64,000 nucleotides of DNA from assembly GCF_010389155.1 (NCBI RefSeq), contig NC_057762.1:4761513-4825512 (forward strand). Direction: 5' to 3'. The notes under the pieces were generated by a model. It searched no databases, was not told the origin of the DNA, and saw only the letters and a list, made by a program, of their open reading frames with translations. This document shows positions 20,801 to 34,400 of the stretch, piece after piece. Position numbers and translations under genes: made by a program. The DNA is from Erigeron canadensis. Lineage: Eukaryota > Streptophyta > Magnoliopsida > Asterales > Asteraceae. Each line of letters begins with the position of its first letter. Within the stretch, counting starts at the first letter, position 1.

Positions 20801-23800
20801 ACCCAACCCATTTGTCATTGAGTTACTTTCATCTTTAACTATAACATTAGGTAGTTCAACCTACTATTTTCATTCACACAACAATAACTAGTAATATTCA
20901 TCTTTTCTTACAAACTCAATTCATCACATGAATTTATCAATTTCATAATCAAACACATCTTATAACTCAATGACAACTAGGTTAACTAAGGAATTGGAGA
21001 AAATGAACCATAATTCATTTTCTAGCAAAATCCCCCAATTTGGTTCATCCATGAACCCTAATTTCAAAAGGAAGATAAAACTAAATTAAGGGAATTCAAT
21101 ACCTCAAGATTCAAAGAGCTAAATCAAGACTATAGGCTACAATTCCTTTTTCTCCCCTTTTTCCTCTTGATTTTCAGCCACCACCCAAAATCACCAAAAC
21201 CCTAGCTTGTAAATTCCTAATATAGGTGGAGATGATTAATGATTTTGCTCTTGATGAACTACTCTTTGATTTTGAAAGAATATGAGAACGAATGCATGAA
21301 GGAAAGAAGAAAATGAGAGTGGAAGTATGATTCATACTCAAAAGAAGATGTCTGGCACTTCCTATGGATGCCACGACGCACTTCTCAATTTGGTGGGTAT
21401 TTTACCCGCTATCCGCTAAATTTTCAACTAAATTAATCCCATATCCAAAAATAAAATACTAGGAAGTTAATTTAATGTCAAAACTAAGAGAAGGGGTTAA
21501 TTTCTTTTACCTTCAAATATTTGGGGTGTTACAACTCTCCCCTACTTGAAACGGATCACGGCCTCGTGATCCAAGCCATATGTAAAGACGGATAATAAAC
21601 TAGTACGTCATGCTCGGATTCCCACGTACAATCAGACATCCTACCATGCTTCCACAAAATCTTGTAGGTCCTCACCGTCTTATTTTGTACTCTTCTAAGC
21701 TCTTCCTCGACTATGGCAATCGGCTCTTCAATATAATTCAACTTATTATCAACTTCAATCTCATTCAATGGTACATAGGAAGACTCATCGGCAAGGTATT
21801 TTCTAAGATGTGACACATGAAAAGTAGGGTGAATTCCCGATAACTCTTCTGGTAACTCCAAACGGTATGCGACCTTGCCAACCTTAGCCACAATCTTGAA
21901 TGGGCCTATAAAACGAGGGCTTAACTTTCCACGCTTTCGAAAACGTAACACACCTTTCCATGGGGAGACTTTCAACAAGACACGATCATCAACATTAAAT
22001 TCAATTGGCCTTCTTCGTTTATCCGCATACGACTTCTGTCGGTCTTGAGCCGCTTTCAATCTTTCCTTGATCACATCTATCTTCTCAATGGTTTTCAGCA
22101 CCACTTCCATGCCACCTATTTCTCTTTGACCTACTTCTCCCTAGCAAATTGGAGATCGACATTTCCTTCCATACAACATTTCATACGGTGGCATTTGAAT
22201 GCTAGAATGGTAACTATTGTTGTATGAGAATTCTACCAAAGGCAAGTGAAGATCCCAAGTGCCTCCAAAGTCAATTATACAGGCTCGAAGCATGTCTTCA
22301 AGCGTTTGAATGGTTCTCTCACTTTGGCCATCCGTTATAGGCGGTGCTAAGCTTGAGCTTGGTACCCATATCTTCATGAAATTTCCGCCAAAAGTGAGAA
22401 GTGAAGCGAGTGTCTCTATCTGAAACAATGGAGATAGGAACTCCATGTCTAGCTACAACTTCTTTCACGTAGATCTTTGCTAACACTTCGGATGATGATG
22501 CCTCACGGATAGGAAGAAACAGGGCACTCTTGGTTAGTCTATCAACTATCACCCATATTGTATCAAATTGATTTCTAGGGGTCTTGGGCAACTTTGTGAC
22601 GAAATCCATGGTGATCTCCTCCCACTTCCATTTTGGTATTTCTAACGGTTGCATCATACCATAAGGCTTTTGATGCTCCGCCTTCACTTGAGCACAAGTC
22701 AAACATTTCTCAACGTACTTCACTACATCACGTTTCATTCCGGGCCACCAATACTCCACTTTTAAATCATGGTACATCTTTGTGGCACTGGGGTGAATGG
22801 AATACTTGGACTTGTGAGCCTCACCAAGGAGAACTTGCTTCAACTCACAAGAGAATGGGATCCAAATCCTCCCAAAACGTAAAGTAAGGCCACAGGAATC
22901 CTTAGCGAAATATTGCAATTGGCCTTTAATTCTTTCTCTTTTAGGATCCCGTTACAAAGCCTTCTCTTGAGCTTCCCTAATTTGATCCAAGAAATCGTTA
23001 GTGATCAAAACCCAAAGGGGAGAAACGAATAGGGCATGATGAGAACTCTTCCGACTCAAAGCGTCCGCTACTACATTAGCCTTTCCCAGGATGATACAAA
23101 ATCTCGCAATCATAATCCTTCAAGAGATCTAGCCATCTTCGTTGGCGATTGTTGAGATCTCTTTGCTCAAAGAAGTATTTGAGGCTTTTATGATCGGAAT
23201 AAATGGTAAACTTGACTCCATAAAGGTAATGGCGCCAAATTTTCAAAGCAAAAAACCACCGCCGCTAACTCCAAATCATGAGTGGGATATCGTTTTTCAT
23301 GCTCTTTCAATTGTCTAGAAGCATAAGCAATAACTTTACCTCGTTGCATAAGAACATAACCGAGGCCATTAGATGATGCATCACAATACACCACCATATC
23401 TTCAAGACCATCGGGCAAAACAAGAACGGGTGCTTGACTTAGCCTTTCACGAAGTTGTTGAAAGGCCATCTCTTGTTCATCTTTCCATTCGAACTTGATA
23501 TTCTTGCAAGTTAATTTGGTCAAGGGAGAAGCTATTTTAGAGAAATCTTGAATAAAACGCCGATAATAGCCCGCTAAACCAAGAAAACTCCTAATCTTCG
23601 ACGGACTCTTGGGTTGCTCCCACTTCATCACCGCATTAATCTTAGCCGGGTCTACCATAATTCCTTCACTATTAACCACATGACCAAGGAATTGTACCTC
23701 CCGTAACCAAAATTCACACTTGGAGAACTTGGCATAGAGCTTCTCCTTACGAAAGGCTTCCAACACCTCCCTTAGATGAACTTCGTGATCGGAAGAACTT

Positions 23801-26800
23801 TTGGAATAAATAAGAATGTCATCGATAAAAACAATCACGGACTTGTCAAGCATGGGACGACAAACACGATTCATGAGGTCCATGAAAGCCGCGGGAGCAT
23901 TAGTAAGACCAAAAGGCATGACAACAAACTCAAAATGGCCATAACGAGTACGGAAAGTGGTTTTGGGAGTATCTTCTTCACGTACCTTGAGTTGATGGTA
24001 ACCCGAACGAAGATCGATTTTTGAAAAATATGAAGCCCCTTGAAGTTGATCGAATAAGTCGTCGATCCTAGGCAAAGGATACTTGTTTTTACGGTTACCT
24101 TGTTAAGCTCACGATAGTCGATACACATCCGCATACTTCCATCCTTCTTCTTTACAAATAATACCGGTGCACCCCAAGGAGAATTACTCGGTCGTATGAA
24201 GCCTTTATCTAACAATTCTTGAAGTTGTTTCATCATTTCTTGCATCTCTGTTGGAGCCAAACGGTAAGGAGCCTTAGCAATGGGGTTAGCCCCCGAAATG
24301 AGATCAATAGAAAACTCAACTTGCCGTTCAGGAGGAATGCCCGGCAAGTCTTCGGGAAAAATATCGGCGAAATCATTAACAATAGGAATGTCTTGGATAA
24401 TCAAGGGTTTCTTCTCAACATCAACGATGTGAGCAAGGAAAGCATGGCACCCATGCGATATGTAACGCTTGACACGAGCAAAAGTGCACACGTGTATTGA
24501 ACGCTCTTTCCTATCACCATAAACTACCAAATCTTCACCCTTAGAGGTCTTCAAATATATCGCTTTTTCATCACACGCGATCTTGGCGTTGCAAGAGCTC
24601 AACCAATCCATGCCCAAAATTATGTCAAACTCTCCCATTGGGAAAGGAATTAGATTAGCTTGAAAGAGTTCCGACGAAATTTTGATCTCACACCCCTCAT
24701 ACACATCCTTCACTAATTCTATCCTACCATTACCAACCTCAACTTGCAAAGTACTTTCTAAACATGATTTAGACACGGGAATAATGTGAATTACTCTAGT
24801 TGCAACAAATGATCTATTCGCTCCCGAATCAAAGAGAATACGCATAGGCACATTATATACAAGGAATGTACCTGTGACAACATCATCGGTGTTTCTTGCT
24901 TGCTCCACGGAGAGTTGAAAGGACCTTCCCCTTTGATTCCCATGGGTTTGAGCACTCTTCCTCTCCGCCTCCCTTCTTCTTTCTTCTAACCTCTCCTCCT
25001 CTGTCAATTTTGGGCATGAGCTTCTCATGTGGCCCTCTTCAAAGCACTTAAAGCATATAATAGGTCTTTAAGGTTTAGACCTACATTCCCGGCTTGTGTG
25101 CCCCGGCTTCCCACAAGTGTAACAGCCCTTGTCCGTCGCTCTACAAACCCACGGATGATTCTTCTTGCATTGGCGACAAAATGGGACATTTCTTTTATTG
25201 GGGTGGTTCCCGGGACTGCCCTCTTGTCTAGGCCGCTTGCTTGGAGAATTTACATCTTCATACCTTCTTTTCAAAACACCTTCATCAACTCTTGACATCT
25301 CAATCTCATGATCCCGAGCCACATCCGCCAACATGGAGAAAGACTCCATTTGGCGCAAACTAATTTTTCTCCCGGAGATTCTTCCTCAGCTTCAAGTAAA
25401 ATTGCTCTTTGAGCAACTGATCGTTTTCAAGGAATTCTGGACAAAATTGAGCCTTGTCCAAGAATTGAGCTCGGAATTCATTCAAGGTCATGTTGCCTTG
25501 ACAATCATTGAGGAATTCACTCCTCAATTTGGTTACCTCGGCCTCCGACCGAAATTCTTTGAAGAACATGTTTTTAAATTCAAGCCACTCAACATCATCT
25601 AGTGCCCCCTTCTTAATAGCCAACAATCCATCCCACCACCTCTTTCCACTATTCCTCAACATACCAACCGCAAAGATCACCTTCAAATGTGAAGGACATT
25701 GGCTAGTATGGAATGCCCCTTCAATTTCTGAGATCCACCGAGTACAAACAATAGGATCCCGATCACCGTGATACTCGGGTGGGTGACATACCTCAAAATC
25801 CCGAAAAGTGAACTTTTTCTTGTAGGCTCTTTCCCCCGTAACTTCCACCTCCTTTTCATCTTCGGTTTTCTTGCCTTTATCTTTGGCATCACGCTTCTCA
25901 AATTCCCGTTGCACATTGATTGCAACTTCTTCTTTAATCATTTGAGCGATGTGATCATTCACCGCTCCCTCCAAGGTTTGATTCAATCTCTTGAGTAAGA
26001 TAGGAGTATATTTTTCTAATGCTCTCCCTATTTGATCCGATATATCCATGCTAGCCTCATCAAATACGGGCTCCTCCTTTTCATTGTGCTCGATTTCTTC
26101 ATGACGGAGTTGCTCTTCCATGCTATAATAAGAATAAATGAACTAATTTAAGCACACGACCTATTTCTCCTCACGAGCTATGGTCGAAACCTATAACTTT
26201 ATACTACACCGTTCCAAAGTTTGATGCGGTTGGTTTATGAATTTGTTAGTACTTCAATCACAATAAGGCCGGCTTCTTATTGTGCTTTAATACTAGCAAG
26301 TTCATAAGCTAACATCATCAAACACATATTCAGGTCCCATATAAAATTTCTAATACCTAAGGTCGAGTCTCAACTAAAGTTTAAGTCTAGGCACTCTCTA
26401 TACGAGGGAATACCTAAATCCCTTAAACCTTGGCTCTGATACCACTTGTAACCCAACAACATCAAACTTTGCCCACTTTAAGACTTAACCAAAACCTTTG
26501 AACCAATAACATATCAAAATATGGCCAATAACAACCAAAATGTACCATGAGCCAATGTCAAGAGGGACAACTAGGTTTCTAACCAAATCATCGTCATTCG
26601 CCCGGGAATGACCTAATTACCTTCAAGACGTCCAAAGATTGCTTCAAACTCTAAATCAACTATCTTCAAACAACACTCACTAGTTCCTTCCTCCGGAACT
26701 ACCTATATAAGAGGGTAAACATCTAAAATATAAGCAAAGGCTTAGTGAATATACTTGCATACATTTACGAATACGAAGGAGGGCATAGTACAAGGACTTT

Positions 26801-28343
26801 CACATGTAACCTATGGCATCGTCATGTCACATTTACATATTCACCTTGCACACAAACAATACATATATGGATCCATATAAGCTAAACAATCATAACAAAT
26901 CATATCTATCGGGATTCTTAGGACCCGGAGGTTCTTCGGCCTCATTTCACATCAACTATCAGGATTCTTAGGCCCCGGAGGTTCTTAGGCCTCAAAAACA
27001 ATGCCCCACAAGGGCTTAACGCCGAACCAATTACCATTCTTGGAACATTCACATCTCATGGTAATTGGCCCAACGTATACATAAAGGTATGCAAGAATAC
27101 TCACCTCCTTCTCAACAAAGAGAATAATGCTAACAACAAGCACAAGCAAGCTTCAACCTAAAATCATATCGAAAAAAATGCATAAGCTTACATTCACAAC
27201 TTGACTAGTTCAACCTAGCCATTCACAATCACTAGCGTTTTCTAAACCCAAAACCCAACCCATTTGTCATTGAGTTACTTTCATCTTTAACTATAACATT
27301 AGGTAGTTCAACCTACTATTTTCATTCACACAACAATAACTAGTAATATTCATCTTTTCTTACAAACTCAATTCATCACATGAATTTATCAATTTCATAA
27401 TCAAACACATCTTATAACTCAATGACAACTAGGTTAACTAAGGAATTGGAGAAAATGAACCATAATTCATTTTCTAGCAAAATCCCCCAATTTGGTTCAT
27501 CCATGAACCCTAATTTCAAAAGGAAGATAAAACTAAATTAAGGGAATTCAATACCTCAAGATTCAAAGAGCTAAATCAAGACTATAGGCTACAATTCCTT
27601 TTTCTCCCCTTTTTCCATTTGATTTTCAGCCACCGCCCAAAATCACCAAAACCCTAGCTTGTAAATTCCTAATATAGGTGGAGATGATTAATGATTTTGC
27701 TCTTGATGAACTACTCTTTGATTTTGAAAGAATATGAGAAGGAATGCATGAAGGAAAGAAGAAAATGAGAGTGGAAGTATGATTCATACTCAAAAGAAGA
27801 TGTCTGGCACTTCCTATGGATGCCACGACCCACTTCTCAATTTGGTAGGTATTTTACCCGCTATCCGCTAAAGTTCCAACTAAATTAATCCCATATCCAA
27901 AAATAAAATACTAGGAAGTTAATTTAATGTCAAAACTAAGAGAAGGGGTTAATTTCTTTTACCTTAAAATATTTAGGGTGTTACAAAACCTAAGCTGTAT
28001 GATCAACATACTTTTCAAACTTATACACGGTTGACCAAAAGTTGATCGGTTGACCAAAATTTGTACATAAATTTAGTTTGGATTTGGGGGTTTTGAAAAC
28101 CCTATTTGGAATTAGGAAATAAATTTCCAGATCTATTGCATGTATAACAAATATATTTGTATTGAATTTAGTTTAGAATTGGGGGTTTTGAAAACCCTAG
28201 ATTTATTTGACAATTAATGAAATAAATTCGTTTTCCATATATGAGCATGTATGAATTCAATTTCAATATATGAGAATTTATGTTTGGTTAAATTTTTTAA
28301 AGTCTGCTGCTTCTGGCCGGAATCTGCTGGTGTTAATTCAATA

Positions 28344-28401
<58 letters not shown>

Positions 28402-31400
28402 CAAATTAGGAATACGTTTTTATACACATAATTGCTGACTGGGCATTCAAGTCATCGTTAAAAATAATTCACTTCATTTCCACGTCATCAAAAAATAATA
28501 TAACCGGTAAAAAGGTAAACTTTTGGTTAATCGCGCACAAATTTGAAAAGTATGTTGGTCATACAACTTAGTTTTCTGGTTTGATGGACAACCATGTACA
28601 AGAAGAAAAGTACGATGGTCATCCAGTGACTTAACCCTAAAAGAAAATACGTTTAACCGGCTATCACCGATCAACCGGTCAACTTTTGGTCAACCGTGTA
28701 CAAATTTGAAAAGTATGTTGGTCATACAACTTAGTTTTCTGGTTTGATGGACAACATGTACAAGAAGGAAAATACGATGGTCATCCAGTGACTTAACCCT
28801 AAATCTAATTAAGACTGTTTAGACAATGGTCATTTTTGAAAAGATAATCATTTTGAAAGAAATAACACGTGACGTTCAATAACACTTTTAATTTCTTAGA
28901 TTGATGAATCATATTTGGGTTGAGTAATGTTAGACTCACTAACATTTTACTAACTAATCTTTACTAATTTACGTGGAAGCTGCCACATCATTGCTAGACT
29001 CACTAACATTTTACTAACTAATCTTTACTAACTTACGTGGAAGCTGCCACATCATTCGGTATTCCAAAAATAAAATTAACCTATGTTAACTAACCTCACC
29101 ACTAATTTCCTATGTTTACTCTATAATAGTGTAAAATGTAAATTTATAATAGGGTTCAACCCAAATTTTCCGTAACAAACATCCATAATAACTCAAGAAT
29201 ACACATTAGATATAAAAAAAACACATTCGAATAAGGTAAAACGTAAGCAAGTTTGATTATTAACATGTCTCCATAGATCGTTCGTCTTCGTAATTATTAC
29301 CGGTATTATTATTATTATATTAATTTAAAATCAAAATCCATTACCTGGTGTTGTGAGGTGTATAATGATGATATAATTGGGGGATTTGAATATTTGATGA
29401 TTTGGATATATAAAAATTCCACTACCGCAAATACTAAATTTACGATGAACGTGATTCGATGATTTGGATTCAGCATACCTTCGATGATGTGAAGAAATTT
29501 GACGGCCTGGAATATTGAATATAGATAGAGGTTATTATTTTTATGCTTTTACTTTTTAGAAGAAAAAAGTAAAAAAGGTTGAGTTTTACAACCACTCAAA
29601 AAGAGTTGATAAAAGACAAAAACAATTAATTATGGTTGAGTAATATTGAATGAAGAGTTGATAAAAGACAAAAACAATTAACTATGGTTGAGTAATATTG
29701 AATGATATGGATGACCACGTCACCCATCCACGTAAGTTAGTAAAGATTAGTTAGTAAAATGTTACGAGTAGTAAGTTTAGCATTACTCATTTGGGTTTGT
29801 TACTTTTCAGGAGGGATGGTGCAATTATGTGGTGTCGCTCAATACGTGAACGTTGTTGGGTCCACCATTGGCTACATTATTACTGCTGCTATTAGTATGG
29901 GGTAAGTAATTTTATCTTATACTATATTTAAAGAAACTAGAAATGAGGGTGGGATTAGTACATTCTCTAGGGTCTTAAAAATGCCTAAAAACATAGTACT
30001 AATTTTGGTCCTATTCAAGTCGGTATTATTAGTATCAATACAGTCCCAGATGGGGCGTGGATAATGGTCCCAAATCTCGACTAGTTCTGGTTAAAACCAA
30101 TCCATAAACCATACCAGTATGTTAATAAATAAAACATTGATGACGAGCCTTTTTCTTTGATACCAATAGGTAAAACATATTATTATATTATATATATACT
30201 AAAAACCTATGCAAATGTATAAGTATTTTATGCGTGGAATGTACAAGCTTTTAAAGCACATACTAATTTTAACTAAATTTCGTTTTGACCTCCTAAATTT
30301 TAACCAAATTTCGTTTTGACCCCCCAAAATTTCTATTTTTTAACATTAACCCCACATCAAAGTTTCCGCTTTCATTTTTGTGACACTAAACTTTTAGGTT
30401 CTCATGTTTTGATCAAACAACTCTCATACAGTTACGGTTTTACTTTTAAACATTTGGTATTTGATTATTTTCATTTGTCTTTTTATATATATAACGTTTT
30501 CATTATACAATAACGTTTATTATCGTTACGTCTTACATTCATGTTGTTTTTATAAATCTTAATCTTAATATATATTATAAGACAGTTAAACTAATGACTA
30601 ATTAACCAATCACATCGTTCGATTTCATCAAATTGACTTTTGATGATGTCATCATTTAGATAAACTACAAATTAAAAATCCTAATAATCATTATCTAAAT
30701 ATATTATTATATTAATATTTATATTAATTTGTAGAAAAAGTCTCATTAATTTATACTTTTTTGTTTTCCATCAATAATTTACACTTTTTAGCCATGAATA
30801 CTTCATTTATATTTATTTTTATCCATCAACTTGAGAGAATTTTTTAAAATTTACAAGCATTTAATTAAATAAAAAAAATTAACATATGAAATATTTTCTA
30901 CAAAAAATAATTTGAAAACCTAATAACTTATTAAGAAATATTAGAAGAGTCCTAATTGTTATCAAAGAATATAAAAACAATCTTAATTGTTATCATATTA
31001 TCATAGAACAAGCCATTGAAAATAAACATATGCATGTTATGAACGCGCATCATGATTAAATACATATATTTGAATGTCAAGTACATGATCACAAATATGT
31101 TTATATTTTAATTCTTAATTATTTTTCCTAATAATATCAGATTATGAGTACATCTGTTTCAAAATATTCTATAATGGAAAAATTATTATATATAGCATGT
31201 GCCTTGTGCAATGACTATGGCAAACAATTCCATCAATATGTCTAGGCTAATAATGACAGTAAGGAACCTATAATTATTGTATTACAACTTGCAAAATATA
31301 ACACTTAAAACCGTGTTTTTTTTAAATTGTAATCTTTTATAACTTAAATGTATGAAGATCTAATATTGTTAATATCGTAAATCTCGTGTCCAGTGTTGGA

Positions 31401-34400
31401 CACGAGTCTAAAATCTAGTATTATTTTACATTATTTTTATTGTATTGCTACACATTTAGTTGTTTTTTTTTTAATTAAAATTTAAAAAAATTTCATTTTC
31501 ATTTTTATTGACACTAAACTTTTGGGTTCTTAGGTTTTCATCATACAACTTGCACACAGTTATGATTTTACTTTTAAAGATTTGGTTTTGGATTATTTTC
31601 TTCCGTTTTTATACATATATATAACGTTTTTAATAGATTATAATTTTTATCATGTTTAGGTCTTACATTCATGAAACATTTAAAGCATTAATATAGTTAT
31701 TGTTTGTGTTTTTATACGATTTATTATTCATTTATAATATTTTAATGTTATTACTAGATGGTAAGTTGTCATTTTTAAAGTTTGAGTTCGAATATTTGAC
31801 ATAAATTTGTTAAAACTTTATTGTATAAAAGCATACTCACGGCAACGCACGGGGTCAATAACTAGTATATACGTGCAAGTAAACTATTGAAAAATACTAA
31901 AAAACAATAAACACATACGTGCTGCTATATTCGAACGAGGAGCGTAAGCCCACCAGGTTAAAAAAAGTCAAACTCCGACCAGGTAGTATTAGCGGCGCGT
32001 CGCCGCTAATACTGCGGGCCCCCATGTCCTTAATGGTAAATCTGGCAGAGAAAATAGCGGGCCCCCTGTTAGTGTTAGAGTATTAACGGCGACGTCACCG
32101 TAAATACCTTGGTCGAGTTGACTTTTGTCTGGTGGTGTTACCCTGTGCCTCTATTCGAATTCATTGTTGAATATTTGTGGTCTAACAAAAAGGTGGGCCA
32201 ACAAAAGTATAATTACAGTGTAGTTACTTCTACTTTAGTAACAGTTGTATTCCACAAGGTTACAAATTCTTCTAAAAAGATTACATTCTATTCATTGCAA
32301 AAGTAACATAGGTTTTCTAAATTACAGTAAACACCACAAGCTTTTCCTGATATATATCATTATTCGACAAGCATTTCTTAATTTAAATTTCCTTTACCTT
32401 TTCGATTGTTGATGGCTTCCTCTATCTCTATAGATTTATCAAAACATGTAAAAAAAATTATTACCGATCTAACATACATAAATTACAAAACAAAAGCAAG
32501 CAAATAATGTGATTTTTACCAATTACAATGTCATCATCAGCTAAGTTGTCAACTTGATCCATAAATATGACTATTTAACTTTCTAATCCAATCTTGTATG
32601 CAAATCAACGCTTCCATTATATTTGTTGACAACCTTGTTCTATTGGGGACTAACAGACTATTTGAATATTGTTAATATATAAATAAGGTGATTTTAATTT
32701 TGTTAAGAATGAAAATTCAAAGTAACTTACCTCTAGCCATGTGAGCAACAATTGAGAACCTATTTCCATCTAAACTACACCACTTGAGTATGTTAAATCC
32801 AGGTTTGATATTCACCTTCGGCTCTTGAAGATAGCTTATTAATTCGGTTTCCATTTCACTAAAGGTATTTTCTTCCACGTTGAAAGAGTTCATATTTCAT
32901 TGAGATTAAATAACATCATCTTCGTTACGTGCTTCTTTTATGCATGACCCATTATTCATCAATGGATGAGCGGTTACTACCATATAATTCTCTTTTGACA
33001 AGATCATATTCATGTGTCGGTTGTCAGGTTGTCAGGTGAATGGTAGTCTTCGGGTTACTTAAATAAACAAGCAATTTACTTCTTTTTTCTATGTAGCATC
33101 TAGCAATGTCCTTAAATAGTTTGAAAGGGTGATGGTAAATTTACCTACAGTTCAAGCGGCTAACCAATCTAACAAAAACCCAATGTTCTGCAAGCTTAAA
33201 TGGCATTTCCGTACAAACAAATACAGTCTAATGAAGCTTCCTTAATTGCTAGTTAATCATGTATCTTTGTCAAACACTAATTAAACTGGCTTGTTTTTGT
33301 TTCCTAGCTCTAACTTTGGGATTTACTTCACAACTTTTCAAGTGGTTTTTAAGGCCGTAGGTACCATTTTTCATGGAGTCGGCTTTGATAAACTTTCCCC
33401 ATGTTTGCACTTTTCGTGCTTCTTCTCCACTCCATCCAACTTTTTGAAACCTACGTCAAATTATTACCAATAAACCGGACTACTTCTTTCCTTCCTTTTA
33501 GCTTTCTTGTAAACTATTTCTACTTCTTCTGCATCATCTTCCAAACTACCATCAACTTGTACATAACTTAATATGTTTTCTTTAGACGATCAACTTGTTC
33601 CGATCAAGTAATAAAAGGTAAATCAAGCACATGCAGTAAGCTAATAAGTTTATTTTTTTTCACTCAAGTGTCATACATTTTATCTTGGGCTTTTTATCTG
33701 GAAAATATCTCAACTTGTCACTTTTTATTTTATTGAGGTCTAAACAAAAATTTGTCCTATCTAGGGGAAAAAACCCGGCTAAACCATCTATGTTGGGTTT
33801 ACCATCAGGTAGCCAGTCATTTTTTCTTTTTAATTTCATTTTAAGTTTTTTTATTTAGCTATATTAATTACATGGATTTTCCAACTCATTTTTAATTTTC
33901 TATATATATTCTTTTATCTTCTTCAACCATCAACAGAAAAAAAAAGAAAAAGAAACCTACACCCTCTAAATTCATCATATTCATATCATCTCATCATCAA
34001 CATCATCTCAAAACCACACAAAATCCAAATCAATTTAGTATCCAAATCCAAATTAAATTCAAAAACATACCATATATATTTAAATCGGGTTCTTTTCTTT
34101 TGCTCTCCCAAATTCAATTCAAGTTTCTAGCATATACTAAAAAAAACTAATCAATCACTACATCAGTACACCATCATCCCCATCATCCGCCAACTGCTAC
34201 TTTTTCTTTTTTGAATGGCAAGACCGCCAACTACTACTTAATTTTGGTGTCATGTATTCATCAATCTACCCCCACGAAGAGAAGATATGTTTTAGTGCGT
34301 TTTGCTAGAAATCAAAAATAACCAAGAAAGAGTGGGGTGTCTGTAGTGGCGCGGTGGTGACTTTCAGGTGGTGCGGCGACGACGGCGACGTAGGGGAGGC

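Larger units (their letters stand above)
19995..27985 (-). mobile_element. Ty3/gypsy chromovirus-like LTR retrotransposon
   Basis: This is a complete-looking but disabled element in AAP intron 2, on the reverse strand. It has two near-identical long terminal repeats, a tRNA-Met primer site at about 26431-26444 (reverse strand TGGTATCAGAGCC), a polypurine tract next to the left LTR (21534-21547), and the order gag, zinc knuckle, protease, reverse transcriptase, RNase H, integrase, chromodomain. The chromodomain and the order place it among chromoviruses, probably the Tekay side (inference). Gag and pol lie in at least five frames, broken by stops and shifts. The near-identity of the LTRs says the insertion is recent. 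Confidence 0.92.

Noticed and set aside
21174..21374. 66-residue frame [11 protein letters not shown]... as a gene
   Set aside because: It recurs almost unchanged at 27626-27826 because both copies lie in the two LTRs. It has no known domain.
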